A DNA stretch of 64,000 bases from Zerene cesonia (lineage: Eukaryota; Arthropoda; Insecta; Lepidoptera; Pieridae): NCBI RefSeq assembly GCF_012273895.1, contig NC_052105.1:5370716-5434715 (forward strand). Reading direction: 5' to 3'. Below, piece by piece: positions 21,626 through 34,405 of the stretch. The notes below the pieces were generated by a model. The model made no database searches. It was not told where the DNA came from and saw nothing but the letters and a program-made list of their open reading frames with translations. A program made the translations under genes and the position numbers. Position 1 is the first letter of the stretch; every line of letters begins with the position of its first letter.

Positions 21626-21793
21626 CAGGTTGCCCTGCAATCTAGCTAGGGAAACATCGGCTTGATATATGTAAACTTTAAAAATATATGTACGACAAAC
21701 CGTTTATATAAACTAAATTGTAATTGCTATAAATTGTAATTTTAAAAATGTCAAAAATGTATGTATGTATGTATGAAATAAATTGAATTGATT
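21626..21793 (+). mobile_element. 3' end of a non-LTR retrotransposon (GAATT tail)
   Basis: The sequence from CAGGTTGCCCTGCAATCTAG through TAAACCGTTTATATAAAC-like text to AAATAAATTGAATTGATT recurs in reverse complement at 46628-46813. A common fixed 3' end with an AAATTGAATTG repeat tail and an internal (GTAT)n is typical of 5'-truncated LINE copies. The LINE family is not identified. Confidence 0.6.
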
Positions 21794-23225
21794 ATCTCGT
21801 TAAATATTAAAAAAAAAAAAAAAAATTGTACTTTATAATATGCCAATAATAATAGAATAGTTCTCCGGACCGAAATGTTGTTGCAGGCACCGCTTCGATT
21901 ATACTTTATCATCAAGAATTTTCAATCTTTGATTGTTCTTAAATTATGTAGGTACAGCTTTTCTACTTACACCCATTCGATATTTAACCTTTTCTATTGA
22001 AACAATTACAAATATTAGAAATGAATAACGCTATCGATAAATCAACAGTGTTTACACGCCCTTATCTTGCCATACATTGTATGAGCTTTGTTTTCGCCGC
22101 CCTACCAAAGTAGCCTGTCTGCTAAATAATTATGAAGCTAGCATTAAATATTTCAATAACGCTTTATCGCTGATGGTATGAGATCTCGTGTTTTATCACT
22201 TGGGATATTAACTTATACGAATGAGTTGTTGGTATTCGCAGTTGGTAGCTTTAGAACTGTGAAAGAGAAATGGAATCATGCAAGAACTAAATATTCTAAA
22301 CAAGATGTCTCGTCTTGTCTCGAGAAAGGGTATTAAGCTGCTTAGGCATGTTATGCATTTTTTCTTATTCACCATGGCATGCCTTAGGTCTTGCACCTTA
22401 GGCAAGTTGGGGAGACCATTACCCACCTGAGTTCTTGAAGGAAGCTATTAACGGTAGGCCAAACGAAGGTACATGTGATATCGGACCGCTAAGCGTGGAG
22501 GAGATAAGTTTACTGTGATCATGATCCATAGATGTGAGGGGCTGTTTTTTATGTACATAGTTAATTGTTGATTGTACCTCTTAATTTTATCATATTCAGT
22601 AAGTAGGTGCGTAGTGGATACAATTTAGGAGGTCTTGGAACATTATCTCACAATCACATCGGAACTCGGAGACGAGGCTCGGCCTAGTTTAGACGACTAG
22701 TGTCCATAGTTTTAAGTTCCTTTGTTCAAGCCACATATATGCGATGTCAATGTATGGTATGGATAAATAAAGATTTTTATTATTTTATTATATACATATT
22801 TTTTTTATTATCATACCGTTGGCCAAGTATGGGTTAAATAGATATTCATAAATTATTGCTATAGTAAAAATGAATGAAAATTCTACTGCTGCAAAATTTT
22901 ATTATTTCCACTATTTAAACAATTCAGACATGATATGCTGGAATCTACGCAATTTATTATAATCTTTCTGATACAAATTATGAAATCTGTAGAACTTTTA
23001 TATCTATCAGTCTAGAAGAGATCTGTATATTTTATTAAATTAATGAATTAACTAGCATATACTAATATTCAATATGACTTTGGGTATATCTACCTACTTA
23101 AAATTTAAAACTTAGTTTGGTATAGTATAAGTATAGTATTTAAATATATATTTATATATATCAATAAATATTAACATATGTACTAAAAACTTCAATCACA
23201 TGTCCTCTATAGTACATTCACACGG
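21794..23225. other. No confident gene; possible retroelement or transcript 3' end near 22766
   Basis: The stretch 22208-22790 is less AT-rich than its flanks and ends with AATAAA at 22766-22771 followed by T/A-rich (TTTTATTATTTTA) sequence. That would suit the 3' end of a polyadenylated transcript or a LINE. Open frames of 72 codons (minus, 22208-22426) and about 58 codons (plus, ending near 22430) overlap in it. Neither product is recognised. Confidence 0.3.
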
Positions 23226-23237
23226 TAGGTGACCTTT

Positions 23238-23306
23238 GCCCTCGTCAGACGTCGAACTCGCTTTCCGTGATTAAGTGACTGCATTTCAACCGCTGCGCCA
23301 TCGGCA
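23238..23306 (-). mobile_element. tRNA-like SINE head, degenerate
   Basis: On the minus strand there is TGGCGCAGCGG (box A-like, 23290-23300) and GCGAGTTCGACGTC (box B-like, about 23248-23261) at tRNA spacing. The T-arm cannot pair, so it is not a working tRNA. It resembles the head of a second tRNA-derived SINE type, or an old tRNA pseudogene. Confidence 0.4.
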
Positions 23307-23578
23307 ATGACATGACATTTGTTGATGCTAATGACAGTCCGTATCATTAAGGTTACAGTAATGTTGTAAGAACAATCTGTTTGTATGTTCTCAGAGAGAT
23401 ACAAATTTGATAATTTAACTACACTTTTGGAAGCACATTTAATTGATTATAAGAGATAGGGAAGTTTTTAAATGTATAGTTTCGTTTTTATATCCAACTG
23501 AGAATATACAAAAAACATATTATTTGAATCTTAACGTCAAGTAAAATATATCTTTAACATTATTATACATTATAACTG

Positions 23579-23748
23579 ATACACTAATATTATAAAGAGG
23601 ATTTTATTGTATTTTTGTATGTTTGTAATATTTTAATGCAAGAACCACTGGACCGATTTCAAAAATTCTTTCACCATTAAAAAGTTGAAACTTCACTAAG
23701 AGACATAGGCTAATTATGTACTACGGACGAAGCCGAGGCGAACGCTAG
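23579..23748 (+). mobile_element. Helitron-like element, family C
   Basis: It begins near ATACACTAATATTATAAAG and has GGACCGATTTCAAAAATTC in common with family B. It ends GGCGAACGCTAG followed by T. The 5'-TC is not preserved. It is related to, but distinct from, family B. Confidence 0.6.
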
Positions 23749-24716
23749 TCTTAACATAAAATTACAAACATGTATCACCCTAATTACCATTATTTCAGCA
23801 TATAACATACGCATTAGAAGCCAACATATATCATTCTTATAACACTAACCTTAAATATAAATATCAACCGAACTGATTTCATTCGAAGAGATCAAATTTC
23901 CCGTAACATTGTCAAAGGGCGAACGGAATTGCGTCAATAATAGAAACACTAACGAAATAACAAGCTATAAAAAAGCTATAAAGCCAATTCACACCACCTC
24001 CCCACTTGTAAACGACAAGTCAGGACATTAGCATTAAAACGGTCACACAATTATGTTGTGATTAGTGTGTCGCCGAGTGAATTCATTAGTTCAGCTCACC
24101 TGATTTTATTTAATTATACGCGAGTGACGCATGTGTTAAACTACGGTTAACGGACTGTTAATTAATTATCGGTTTGGATATGATGGTTTGTTATTTGTTT
24201 CACCTTTTCATATGAGTATACTTTATAATTTGATACGTATATATTATACAGTTTAATTGATTTTTATGTTATTTTTTTTTTTATTTCGACAAACAACCAA
24301 ATATTTTAAGAATGTTATAGATTAGTACTAGTAAATAATGCTTATGACCGAATAACAACATCGCCTGTGTGTATGATAAATAAAAAATGGTGTTTAATTG
24401 TTTATTTACGTCTTAATACAAATCAGATCAAATCAGCGCTGGCTGTGCCTTTGGTATATTTATACCCTATAGAAATCAGCGATCATGTCCATAGACAAGG
24501 ATAAAAGAATTTTTGAAATCTTGAGACTAACGTATGTAAACCTAAAAACAAACTTTTCAAAAAACCAACGCTTTACAGTATTAGTACAGATTAAAATTAT
24601 TACACCATAATATAAAGAAAACAGTATCATGATACTCGCAAACATACCTAGTCTTGCCATAAATATTGTAATAAAGAAAAAAGAAAATTGTTAACTGCAA
24701 ATAACATTTATTACTT
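23749..24716. other. AT-rich stretch, no gene seen
   Basis: No recognisable gene or repeat in this stretch leading up to the assembly gap. Confidence 0.5.
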
Positions 24717-25716
24717 NNNNNNNNNNNNNNNNNNNNNNNNNNNNNNNNNNNNNNNNNNNNNNNNNNNNNNNNNNNNNNNNNNNNNNNNNNNNNNNNNNNN
24801 NNNNNNNNNNNNNNNNNNNNNNNNNNNNNNNNNNNNNNNNNNNNNNNNNNNNNNNNNNNNNNNNNNNNNNNNNNNNNNNNNNNNNNNNNNNNNNNNNNNN
24901 NNNNNNNNNNNNNNNNNNNNNNNNNNNNNNNNNNNNNNNNNNNNNNNNNNNNNNNNNNNNNNNNNNNNNNNNNNNNNNNNNNNNNNNNNNNNNNNNNNNN
25001 NNNNNNNNNNNNNNNNNNNNNNNNNNNNNNNNNNNNNNNNNNNNNNNNNNNNNNNNNNNNNNNNNNNNNNNNNNNNNNNNNNNNNNNNNNNNNNNNNNNN
25101 NNNNNNNNNNNNNNNNNNNNNNNNNNNNNNNNNNNNNNNNNNNNNNNNNNNNNNNNNNNNNNNNNNNNNNNNNNNNNNNNNNNNNNNNNNNNNNNNNNNN
25201 NNNNNNNNNNNNNNNNNNNNNNNNNNNNNNNNNNNNNNNNNNNNNNNNNNNNNNNNNNNNNNNNNNNNNNNNNNNNNNNNNNNNNNNNNNNNNNNNNNNN
25301 NNNNNNNNNNNNNNNNNNNNNNNNNNNNNNNNNNNNNNNNNNNNNNNNNNNNNNNNNNNNNNNNNNNNNNNNNNNNNNNNNNNNNNNNNNNNNNNNNNNN
25401 NNNNNNNNNNNNNNNNNNNNNNNNNNNNNNNNNNNNNNNNNNNNNNNNNNNNNNNNNNNNNNNNNNNNNNNNNNNNNNNNNNNNNNNNNNNNNNNNNNNN
25501 NNNNNNNNNNNNNNNNNNNNNNNNNNNNNNNNNNNNNNNNNNNNNNNNNNNNNNNNNNNNNNNNNNNNNNNNNNNNNNNNNNNNNNNNNNNNNNNNNNNN
25601 NNNNNNNNNNNNNNNNNNNNNNNNNNNNNNNNNNNNNNNNNNNNNNNNNNNNNNNNNNNNNNNNNNNNNNNNNNNNNNNNNNNNNNNNNNNNNNNNNNNN
25701 NNNNNNNNNNNNNNNN
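24717..25716. other. Assembly gap, exactly 1000 N
   Basis: The placeholder length means the real size is unknown. Unlike the first gap, the two flanks do not form an inverted repeat. Confidence 0.95.
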
Positions 25717-26418
25717 AATGACAGATTCGAAATTCAAATGAAATATTTTTTTATAATTAAGTGTAACAGTATTTATGGCCAGACTAAGTATATATGAAGG
25801 CACATATACGTAAACATCTGACAACATTATTCATCACAACACACACCATAACTTCACGAACCACGTAATTATTAACTGTCGTTTAAGCATTGTTTATAAA
25901 CGTTGTTCATAGCTATAGTTATTCTGCCCTTTTAAGGAACGTAGACATGTAAATAGATCGTCAAATGTCCCATCCTGGGCACCGAACCGTTGCGTTGGGA
26001 ACCCTTGTCACTGGCGACTTTATGCTAATTAGAACTTGTATTGTTTCTTAGATGTTATCACACTTGGGGTATGTTAAAGAATTCTTATTAGGTTATGTGG
26101 ATTCTCTGCTATGTAATCTGAAGCATGCAAGTGTGTCGTTTTAACGGTTTAACCGTCTTCATAGCTTTTATATGATTATCGCAATTCATGGGATTTTGAT
26201 AGTGTATTTACATATTAGTGTTTACAATTTAATTTGTCACTTTATGTAACATTCGAGGAAACATTCGCATAGTAGATTCGTCGCGAAACATTATTCATAC
26301 ATACGTAATTAGTACAGTAAGTTGGTATTCGCTGTTAATTGCCTCCGAAAATCTGAAGGCGAATAGCGAGCGCACTGTTTACATGCGTATTTATTATTCG
26401 ATTACACGAATGTGTAAA
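25717..26418. other. No gene seen
   Basis: Plain sequence with a small GC-rich patch at about 26330-26380 (GGCGAATAGCGAGCGCACTG). Confidence 0.45.
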
Positions 26419-26625
26419 TCTATACTATACATATGTATATTTTAAAGCTGAAAAGCTTGTTTGTTTGAACGCACTAATCTCAGGTACTGCAGGTCCGATT
26501 CGAAAAATTCTTTCAGTGTTAGATAGTCCATTTATTGAGGAAGGCTATGTATAGGCTATATATGTAGCGTACCACGGGCGAAGCCGACCGTGCGTGTGTG
26601 GTGTGCATATGGTGCGGACCGCTGG
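26419..26625 (+). mobile_element. Helitron family B, with a 3' insertion
   Basis: It starts TCTATACTATACATATG and carries the family B body (GAACGCACTAATCTCAGG and TTCTTTCAGTGTTAGATAG). It ends GCGGACCGCTGG followed by T, a CTRR variant. It is about 40 bp longer than the copy at 15718. Part of the difference is extra sequence GTGCGTGTGTGGTGTGCATA between the hairpin and the end. Confidence 0.7.
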
Positions 26626-26720
26626 TGTACTTTAAGCAGATTTATCTAACAGTTCATGTTATTATCGTATCTAGTAGTTTTGTAAACTTTATGAGAAGAA
26701 CTGTACTGTACAAAATCGTT

Positions 26721-26905
26721 CTTTTTTTATGTCAGAGCGGGCAAGTGAGCTGGTGGCTCGCTTGATGGGGAGCGCCCACACATGAACGTTAGAAGAGGCA
26801 GTGCCTATGCGTGTGCGCAGCCCGCGTTTTTGAGAATTTAAGATTGACGACTGGAAAGATGGGATGGACTGGGAATGATGACGAAAAGGCGACGGGCATC
26901 CGTTT
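26721..26905 (+). mobile_element. Short retroposed element, family S
   Basis: It has the family order TTTTTTTATGTCAGAGCGGG, CAAGTGAGCTGGTGG, CACATGAACGTTAGAAGAGG, then a purine-rich end. A second copy in the same orientation begins about 70 bp after this one ends. Confidence 0.65.
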
Positions 26906-26972
26906 TATTATATTATAAGAAATTCAAGATTTTTATGGTGCCTCAGTTGATCTCTTTACAAGTATACTTGTT

Positions 26973-27165
26973 CTTTATTTATTTTTGTTATGTCATAGCG
27001 GGCAACTGATCTGGTGGTTCGCATGATGGTAAACGATCACCCATGAACATTCGCAGAGGCTCAGACCTCTGAGAATGCGCTGCCGCTTTTGAAGGGAAAA
27101 GGAAATGATTGATGACTGGAAATAAGGAATGGACTGGGAAGGGTGAGGAGAAGGAAGTAGGAAAT
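26973..27165 (+). mobile_element. Short retroposed element, family S, second of a close pair
   Basis: TTATGTCATAGCGGGCAACT opens it, followed by GATGGTAAACGATCACCC and CCCATGAACATTCGCAGAGG. It ends in GGGAAGGGTGAGGAGAAGG. It is in the same orientation as the copy at 26721, but it is not an exact duplicate, so the pair probably arose by two insertions. Confidence 0.65.
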
Positions 27166-28571
27166 CTTTATAATATTTTCATTTAAAAAATACGTTACGT
27201 TCACCTTTTTACAATACTTAAAGTTTGTTTTACAAATTCACTTTTTTGCACACCTTTCTTTATAATAGAGTACCGAAAAACACGCATTATAATAAAGTAT
27301 TCTCGCTAAATATATATAATAAGATGATTATACAATTAAATCACACAATCAAAAGAACAGTCGACAACCTCCAGAAAATTCGTTATAAATCGCCGTATTA
27401 TTTAGCTGCGTGATGATAAATACCGTCCACTATTATTTATTACTCCCTCGATCAGATATGGCCACTGTCCACGTATGCGATGCTATGGGGGCCAAATTGG
27501 ACCCGTAAATCATAGGAAAAGCTGTGCTGATATGAAGGATTTATGTGGCTTTTGAGTTAATTAGTTGGAGTATTGTTGGTAAAAATACTGGCCGTTTATA
27601 TAAGATTTGGTGCAGTAAGAGAAACCCTTCACGTAATGTGTAACTTTTTATTAATATTGGACAATAATTTCTTAGCATATGCTCCTTCCTTAGAAAATAC
27701 ATACTTAATTCTAATGAAAAGTGAATTACAAGCAGTGATTTACAAAATCAAACTGTCTTCAAAAGAGCTGTCGTTTAAAAGCGTATGCCAAAGAGGTGGG
27801 TTTCTGCGATGCAATTTCCTTATGAATTCTATATATTCAGTTCTCTATCTTAAAAACCGTGAAAACGATTTCGATGTTATATGCACTGGACTGGACCCAT
27901 TAGAACAATTATAAATTAATTTTAATCCGACTAAGGCATTTGAGTTATGGGTGGAAAGCATGCATGGTATAACATAGGAAAAACATAGTTCATCGATACA
28001 ATGACAATTCATTGTATGTACGAATTAGGCGATTAAAATAGATAAATCCTCCCTGTTTTCAATGCAATGGAAAACACACATATAAAGGAAATCGATCAAT
28101 TATACAGGTGTCAATGCATCTCTGTCGGTATGGGACCCGCACAAGGGGGCTGGAGTTAGAGAGACTTAAATGAAACTCAAACTGAAAATTGGATAAATAT
28201 AAGAAAGCGTACAGGATAATTTTCGCGTATTTATGTTATATTTGTATTTATTATTTGTTATTCATATAACTATATAAACAAACAAACATACATTATAGTT
28301 ATTTTCGTGACTCCCCCATAGACAATACCCCTAATGAAGGTGTCAATACTGCTTAACCCGAGACTCGCAGTAATGCCGTGTGATAAATCGATACTTGCTT
28401 TTTGTATGCACTAAATGTTTGATTTCTTATTTGGACTAGTTATTTGTGTCAAAATAAAACAAACATTTAGACATTATTCTATATTTATAATATTCTATAT
28501 GGCCTTTATTTTTTATCACAGCATACTTTCACCCAATATGATATATAATGTAATCTATATGTATAAGAAAA
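27166..28571. other. No gene seen
   Basis: A 113-codon plus-strand frame at 27573-27914 covers AT-rich sequence. Its product has no recognised domain, so I regard it as chance. Nothing else stands out. Confidence 0.4.
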
Positions 28572-28636
28572 TGATGATCGCTTACCATCAGGTGACCCAC
28601 CAGCACAGTTGCCGGCTATGACATAAAAAAAAAGAT
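28572..28636 (-). mobile_element. Family S fragment (5' part)
   Basis: Reverse-complemented it reads ATGTCATAGCCGGCAACTG then GTGCTGGTGGGTCACCTGAT and GGTAAGCGATCATC. Only the first ~65 bases of the family are present. Confidence 0.6.
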
Positions 28637-28714
28637 TTGCAATATTTTCCAAAGTTACGCATTTTTTTAACTTGCTTAAAAAATAATTTCTATTCACCAT
28701 GATATATTATAAAA

Positions 28715-28852
28715 ATAGTGGCTTCCCGATGTCTCTATGTATGCTTATCTTTTAAATCATGCAACACATTTAGATACAGTTTTTCCGACTGATACAATGG
28801 TTCAAGAGGAAGGCTTATATGCTATACATGTGAAGCCATGCTAGCCAGCTAG
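28715..28852 (+). mobile_element. Helitron-like element, family F, decayed
   Basis: It has GCTTCCCGATGTCTCTATGT and ATGCTTATCTTTTAAA in common with the copies at 11746 and 61066. It ends GCCAGCTAG, followed by C instead of the usual T. A nearby duplicate CTAG at 28841-28844 makes the exact end ambiguous. Confidence 0.5.
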
Positions 28853-31800
28853 CATAAATACACTTGTACAATTCCATAGTAACTTAATAAAAACTTTCAT
28901 GTAATATAGTTGTACATGTAAAATATGAATCCTCAAAGCAAGATGAACGAAATTCGATTAATATCAATAAATTAAAATATCGTGTTACCCAAATCAAAAT
29001 ATCCTTGTCACGAAATCATTATTTATTTACCGGAATAAATCTACCATAATCTAAATAATCATGAAATCATCCTAACCACTTCACAAACCACCATCAGTCA
29101 ACACGTCTTTGTCATTACACGAATTTTTGATAAACACCCATTTAAACCCTCACCAAAAACTTCAACCATACATCATACGATATACACCTTTCTACAAATG
29201 ACTGAATCAGTACCAAAACACTGAAGTACAGTTCAAAAGATGATATAAGGAGTGGTATAACAATACACCTAATTCCGTAGATGTTGATTGATAGATACAA
29301 TTCTTCCACAGTTGACGCCTCAAACACGTCATAGATTAATTTTATAAGTTACAATAGCATTATTAGTCTAAATAATCGGTAGAGCGTTGCTTTCTTGTAT
29401 GTCAATTATAGGTGACTTGTTAATGACCAGTTGGGAAATACGTGTGTCAATATATTGTGCTACTGATACGCTCAGTAACTAATTATTCATTATGTCATTG
29501 GCTGTATTTATTATACTATGTATTCTCTATTTAATATCTAATATGGAATTAAAAAAAAAACCTTAGCTTCTCCATTCAGAGTTTCATCACGTACTATTAA
29601 CATGGATTTCATGTGTGAAAGTGGTGGATTGCTTTATACATTTTATCCGCCTTGTCATGTGATCAGCAGACCTTAACTTCGATCGCTTATATAAAATACG
29701 TATATTAATTCGTAGACATGGAACATTGTTTGTACAAGAATACTAGTTAAAAATAATTGACAGCGTATATAAACATTATGTTCTTAACCTACCTTCATTT
29801 TTAAGCGTGTAAAATTCTGACCTAAATAATTAAAACAGGGATAAACTTTAACAGCCACATCTAGAAATTGGTTGTAGTTTCCGTCACAACTGACCACAGC
29901 CTAGACCTTCAAAGAAAACACACTAACTCCTTTCAGTATCTTAGCTTCAATTAGCTCCTCTACATTTATAAGAACTCACAATAACAATAAACATCCAATA
30001 ACCAGTGTACTGCTGCTCTCAGAGGTCGCAAATAACAGAACAGATCGTAAACTAGATCCATTAACCATAACGTATAAAGGCACTAAAAGCAAGACTTGAC
30101 CGTCCCTACGGGCCATTTGGGCTGTCAATGCGAAAATTTAAGCGTACCACACCCATGCACTTCGCCGACCTCGCTGGCCTTTGTCTCAATAATGGAATGT
30201 GTTATGCGAGATACAAATACCCAAAAATTGGAGAGAAATATAAATATAAGTAGGTTAAGTAAAGTTTTTTTAATATAATAAACAATTTTGTCATTATAAA
30301 ATTAAACAATGATTTTTAATAAATTACACTTTAATCGTGTGGTAGTGTTACGAGTTTTAACTTTCGTATACATAAATTATGTATGTAAACTTTATACTAA
30401 ATTTATTTTATTAAAAAAGTACTAAAACAAATTGTGTAATTAATTATTTTAATAATTCATTATCTAAATCCTTATAGCATAACGACATCCAATTGCTATT
30501 TGCTTTCCATTCCCTTACCAGATGTCAAATGTCAAAAGAAATTTACCCTGCTCGTTCCAAAATTTACCAAATACAATGAAATGAGACGCTGCGATATGTA
30601 CCTATGCTTGTTTCATTTATCAAATACCACGTAATCATAATAAATGTTGACCGTCAAAACACCATTTCTTTTATTGTTTCCATGTTACGTTTCACCTTCA
30701 CCGACTTTTCTTTACAATTCAATAGCAACAGAAATTTAGATCGTGTCTGACAATGTTTGTATACAAAGCATTCATGCTCTAATCTCGTTGTTCAAAGGGA
30801 TGTGTTACCGACATTAGCTGCCATCTATCTTGTTCTAACGACAATGTCTTGATGTATTTTATCACATTTAGCTCGGTAGAAATATTTACTATCGCTGACC
30901 AATGTATCGTGAACTCGATCAATTTCAATTGCCTAAGAACAAAGTATAACGCCCAATATCTTCTATTGGTTCGAGGAGTTCAAGTTATATTTGTCAGTCT
31001 GTGCCGTGACCGTAGTGTTAACGGTCATATTTGTCATCTGTCAATTTGCCTTCTATTTTGGTGGTGGCTATGAAAGCTTCGGCTTACATACGTTTCGTCA
31101 TCATTATTTTTAGCTGTTTTATAATGGGTATTGACAGCGGCACAGCAATTAGTGAGGGTGCTTTGTGATTTAATACCATTTTCATTTTTAAATTCTAATT
31201 TCGGGTTCCAATAACATTTGTCCTTGTCTGGCGTGATGGTTCACCGATTTTTTGTGATCTCCGAAATATTATATTGTAAACATTGTTTGCGGTTGACTTA
31301 TTATTATTTAAATTGAAGTCCCGTATATAGCAAAACGAAAACCTCTCTAAGAATCAGGTAAAAAACATATAAAACAGTAAAGAACCAATTCAAAACTTTC
31401 CGAAAAATTACACATCTGTGAAACCGAGTAATCAACGAAATTAGGCCTCGATCCGGCTGAGCATACCCTCAGAGTTTACGCCCAATTAATAATCGTATAA
31501 TGGCACGCTGTAGGGTAGATTTAGAAGGTTGCAGTGGATACATTATGTTTAATTAACTAACTCCCGTCAAGGTGCGCTTCTAACTATAGTGACCGCAAAA
31601 TAATAGCTTACTCGTGCCTCCTGTTATGTTCCACTGTGATTTTAATTTAGTGAGCATTCGTGCGGCTTTTATCCCTAACAAGTATATTATTTCCATTGCA
31701 ATCTCCATTTTATTACTATATAGAATTGTTTTCACGTGTTCACTGAATACATTTCCAATGTCGTCGAATTGTATCGTGACTTGACAATTAGCGCGTTTCA

Positions 31801-32243
31801 AAACTAATTTCGGATCGTGGACGATTAAAATCTCTTCAATTTCGATGTGAATAGTTTAATTTTTTGAGTTGTATTAAAAGGGCCGGTATGGAAGCCATTA
31901 CCTGGCACCAAAACCACGGCGTCCTTAATCCCTATAATTAGAGTCATCCCACGGCGAGTGATTGATAGTGCTTATGGAACAAAACAGCGTCAAATGGAAT
32001 TCTGATCACTTTCAACTGGTTACCGATCTTTATATAACACATGAGTTTCAAGCTGTATTGTGTAAATCGTAACTATAACTTTGGAAGCTAATTTGTTTAT
32101 AGATTCAATAGATACTATTATAGAAACAAGTATCGATTTCAAAATAATAAAATCAGTTATATACAGAAGTATAATTCTAATCAAATACGCATTTTACCAG
32201 AACAATTCAATGATATATAATAAATCAATTAAATATGGTATGT
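28853..32243. other. Long AT-rich stretch, no gene seen
   Basis: About 3.4 kb without a recognisable repeat or exon. Small open frames (61-74 codons) are AT-driven. GC-richer bits at about 30090-30190 and 31440-31510 are unassigned. Confidence 0.45.
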
Positions 32244-32266
32244 ATATATGGATGAAATCCATATAT
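32244..32266. repeat. Perfect 10-bp inverted repeat, 3-nt loop
   Basis: ATATATGGAT (32244-32253), loop GAA, ATCCATATAT (32257-32266). Confidence 0.75.
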
Positions 32267-33544
32267 TTACTCAAAAATATATTTAAACAAATTTACTCAT
32301 TTCATCAGCAGAAACATATACGGGCTAATAATGATATAACATAATATTATGATTATTGTTTAATCTATCGTAAAATATAAAGTACCTTTGCCCATATATT
32401 AAGTATCACTTATAAATTTGTGTGAAGGAATCTAAACAATTTATAATAATAAATAACAGTAGTATACCGTATACATACTAATTACTGCCCATGCTTCTGT
32501 GGTTTCCAGTCCAACCCCTACAATCTGGTGATTAGGAACGCCTATTGTTATGTAGCTAAATTTGAACCCATGTAATTTTACAAAATAGCTACCAATTTAT
32601 CTATGAAATTGAGTTTTTACCTGACTGGGTAAATGATTCCTGGACTCAAGATAAATGAAGGAAATGCAGGAGGGGATTAAGAAAAATGAAAATTTGATTG
32701 AATAAGTATTAAGCTTTATAAGGTAGCTATTAAGAAAGGTATAGATAACATAATAAAAAGACTAAATTGCGTAGAAAGTACTATGTATTTCAAAATACAC
32801 CTAATTACATTTTGAGGATTTGTACTCATTCGAAAACGATAATAAAGAATATTAATAGTTAATTTATATTTAATAAAAACATTTTAAACAGTGAAGACAA
32901 ACAAAAAAATATCGTGGTCGGAAATGTTAAAACATTTGGAATTTTTGTAAAATTGCTCTCGAAAATCTCACAAAAAATCTTTATAAATCGGTTTGATTCG
33001 TGGTTAAAAAATAAGGGCATAATTACAGTCACAATGGTGGTTAGCGAGGTGGGACAATTAGATTTTGACGTTGGGTGATAAATGGTCATCTTAGTAACGT
33101 TCAGGACAAAAATGTATGGAGACGATATTCTTAATTTTTTCGTACGTCGATAATAGAAATTAATAAACACCAAACGTATTAAAGTTTAATGTAGTTTAAG
33201 AGTAAAATAAAAGAATGTGTAATTCATTAATTACGTAAAACAATGAAGGTTTTTATTAATTAATTTTTAAATACACTCTTAGCAACCTCACTAAAATTAT
33301 CAGGTTGTCTTTTTAATGTATCATTCATAAATAATGTAATCAATTTCGTTTTATGTAATTTAAAATATTTATTGGCAAACGTTAGTTCCAACCACTCTAT
33401 AGTTTTCGTAGCGCTGACAGATGATTCAAAAACATCGCGAGCTAACTTATTATTAAAACGGTCGTTTCTAACCGTGAATTATCAAATTTCTTTCACTCGC
33501 CCTAGTATTATCACATAAGTCCAAATGTCTCGGAATGGACGTTT

Positions 33545-33605
33545 AACAGAGCCAATATAGAATGAGCCCAAGACACGCTCCTTGCGGCACACCCCGTGCT
33601 GCATA
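33545..33605 (-). pseudogene. Decayed LINE reverse-transcriptase motif
   Basis: On the minus strand, GGGGTG, then GCCGCAAGGA, then GTCTTGGGCTCATTCTAT correspond, with small insertions and deletions, to DNA for the conserved RT motif G-V-P-Q-G-S-V-L-G-P of Jockey/CR1-like non-LTR elements. The frame is broken by a 2-base insertion and further indels, so it is a fossil. The extent is limited to what can be matched by eye. Flanking RT motifs were not recognised with certainty. Confidence 0.45.
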
Positions 33606-34405
33606 ACACCAACATTAGCTAAAGATATGGTTCTTCATACGCTGGTTGCTTAAAATCGGAGCGATTAACTGATTGCGAAAGGCTACGTTTCAGTCTAAAT
33701 CCACGTCGCTGTAATTGCTATGTTTTAAGGACATAAATAATGGTTAGAAATACAGTTTATGTTTTCGATTTTGAACTCATCTGTGCGTGATGCCTGATTT
33801 TCTACGGAGCAAAAAATCAATGAAATAGGAAATGTGTATGTACTTGACATTTAACTTGTACACGCACCCTGGTTACCTCGACTTAGTAATTACATAGCGA
33901 CCCGTGCACAATGTTAGTTAGGAACTTTTTATTCTCTTCAGAATTCTTATGAGTGTGTAATGTTTTGTTTTTGTTACATTGGTATTGTTTTAATTGGTTT
34001 AATTGTCTTAACATTAATTGTCTAACTGGATATCTTGATAACGTACAGCATACTAGCTTTTACTCGCGGCTTTTGTTGTGCAATGAAGTTGCAATTGTGT
34101 TTATTTTAAATGTTACTAACGTACAATCTCTTACAATTTATGAATTCTATGGAGGTCAATAAAATCACTATTCCATCTAAAGATTTAGTAAATCTATCTG
34201 TATTATATTAATTCCGAGTAACAAGATATTTTATGGCTCTAAAGCGATTTTCTTTGCTCAAAAACATCAATCACGATATTAGGTGGAAGACTTATATTGG
34301 TTTTCTTTTTTCCAACCAAATTTTAGTCATCATCATGTTTTATACGTAGAGAAAACCTATAAATATATTTTACATTCCACTTCCACCAGTGACAAGAACA
34401 GTGAT

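Noticed and set aside
24688..25827. Two open frames of about 370 codons on opposite strands
   Set aside because: They are created by the second 1000-N gap.
27573..27914. 113-codon plus-strand frame
   Set aside because: AT-rich with no recognised motif, and no supporting splice sites were found.
32859..33173. 104-codon minus-strand frame
   Set aside because: Its translation is F/I/N/K-rich as expected from AT-rich DNA, and no family is recognised.
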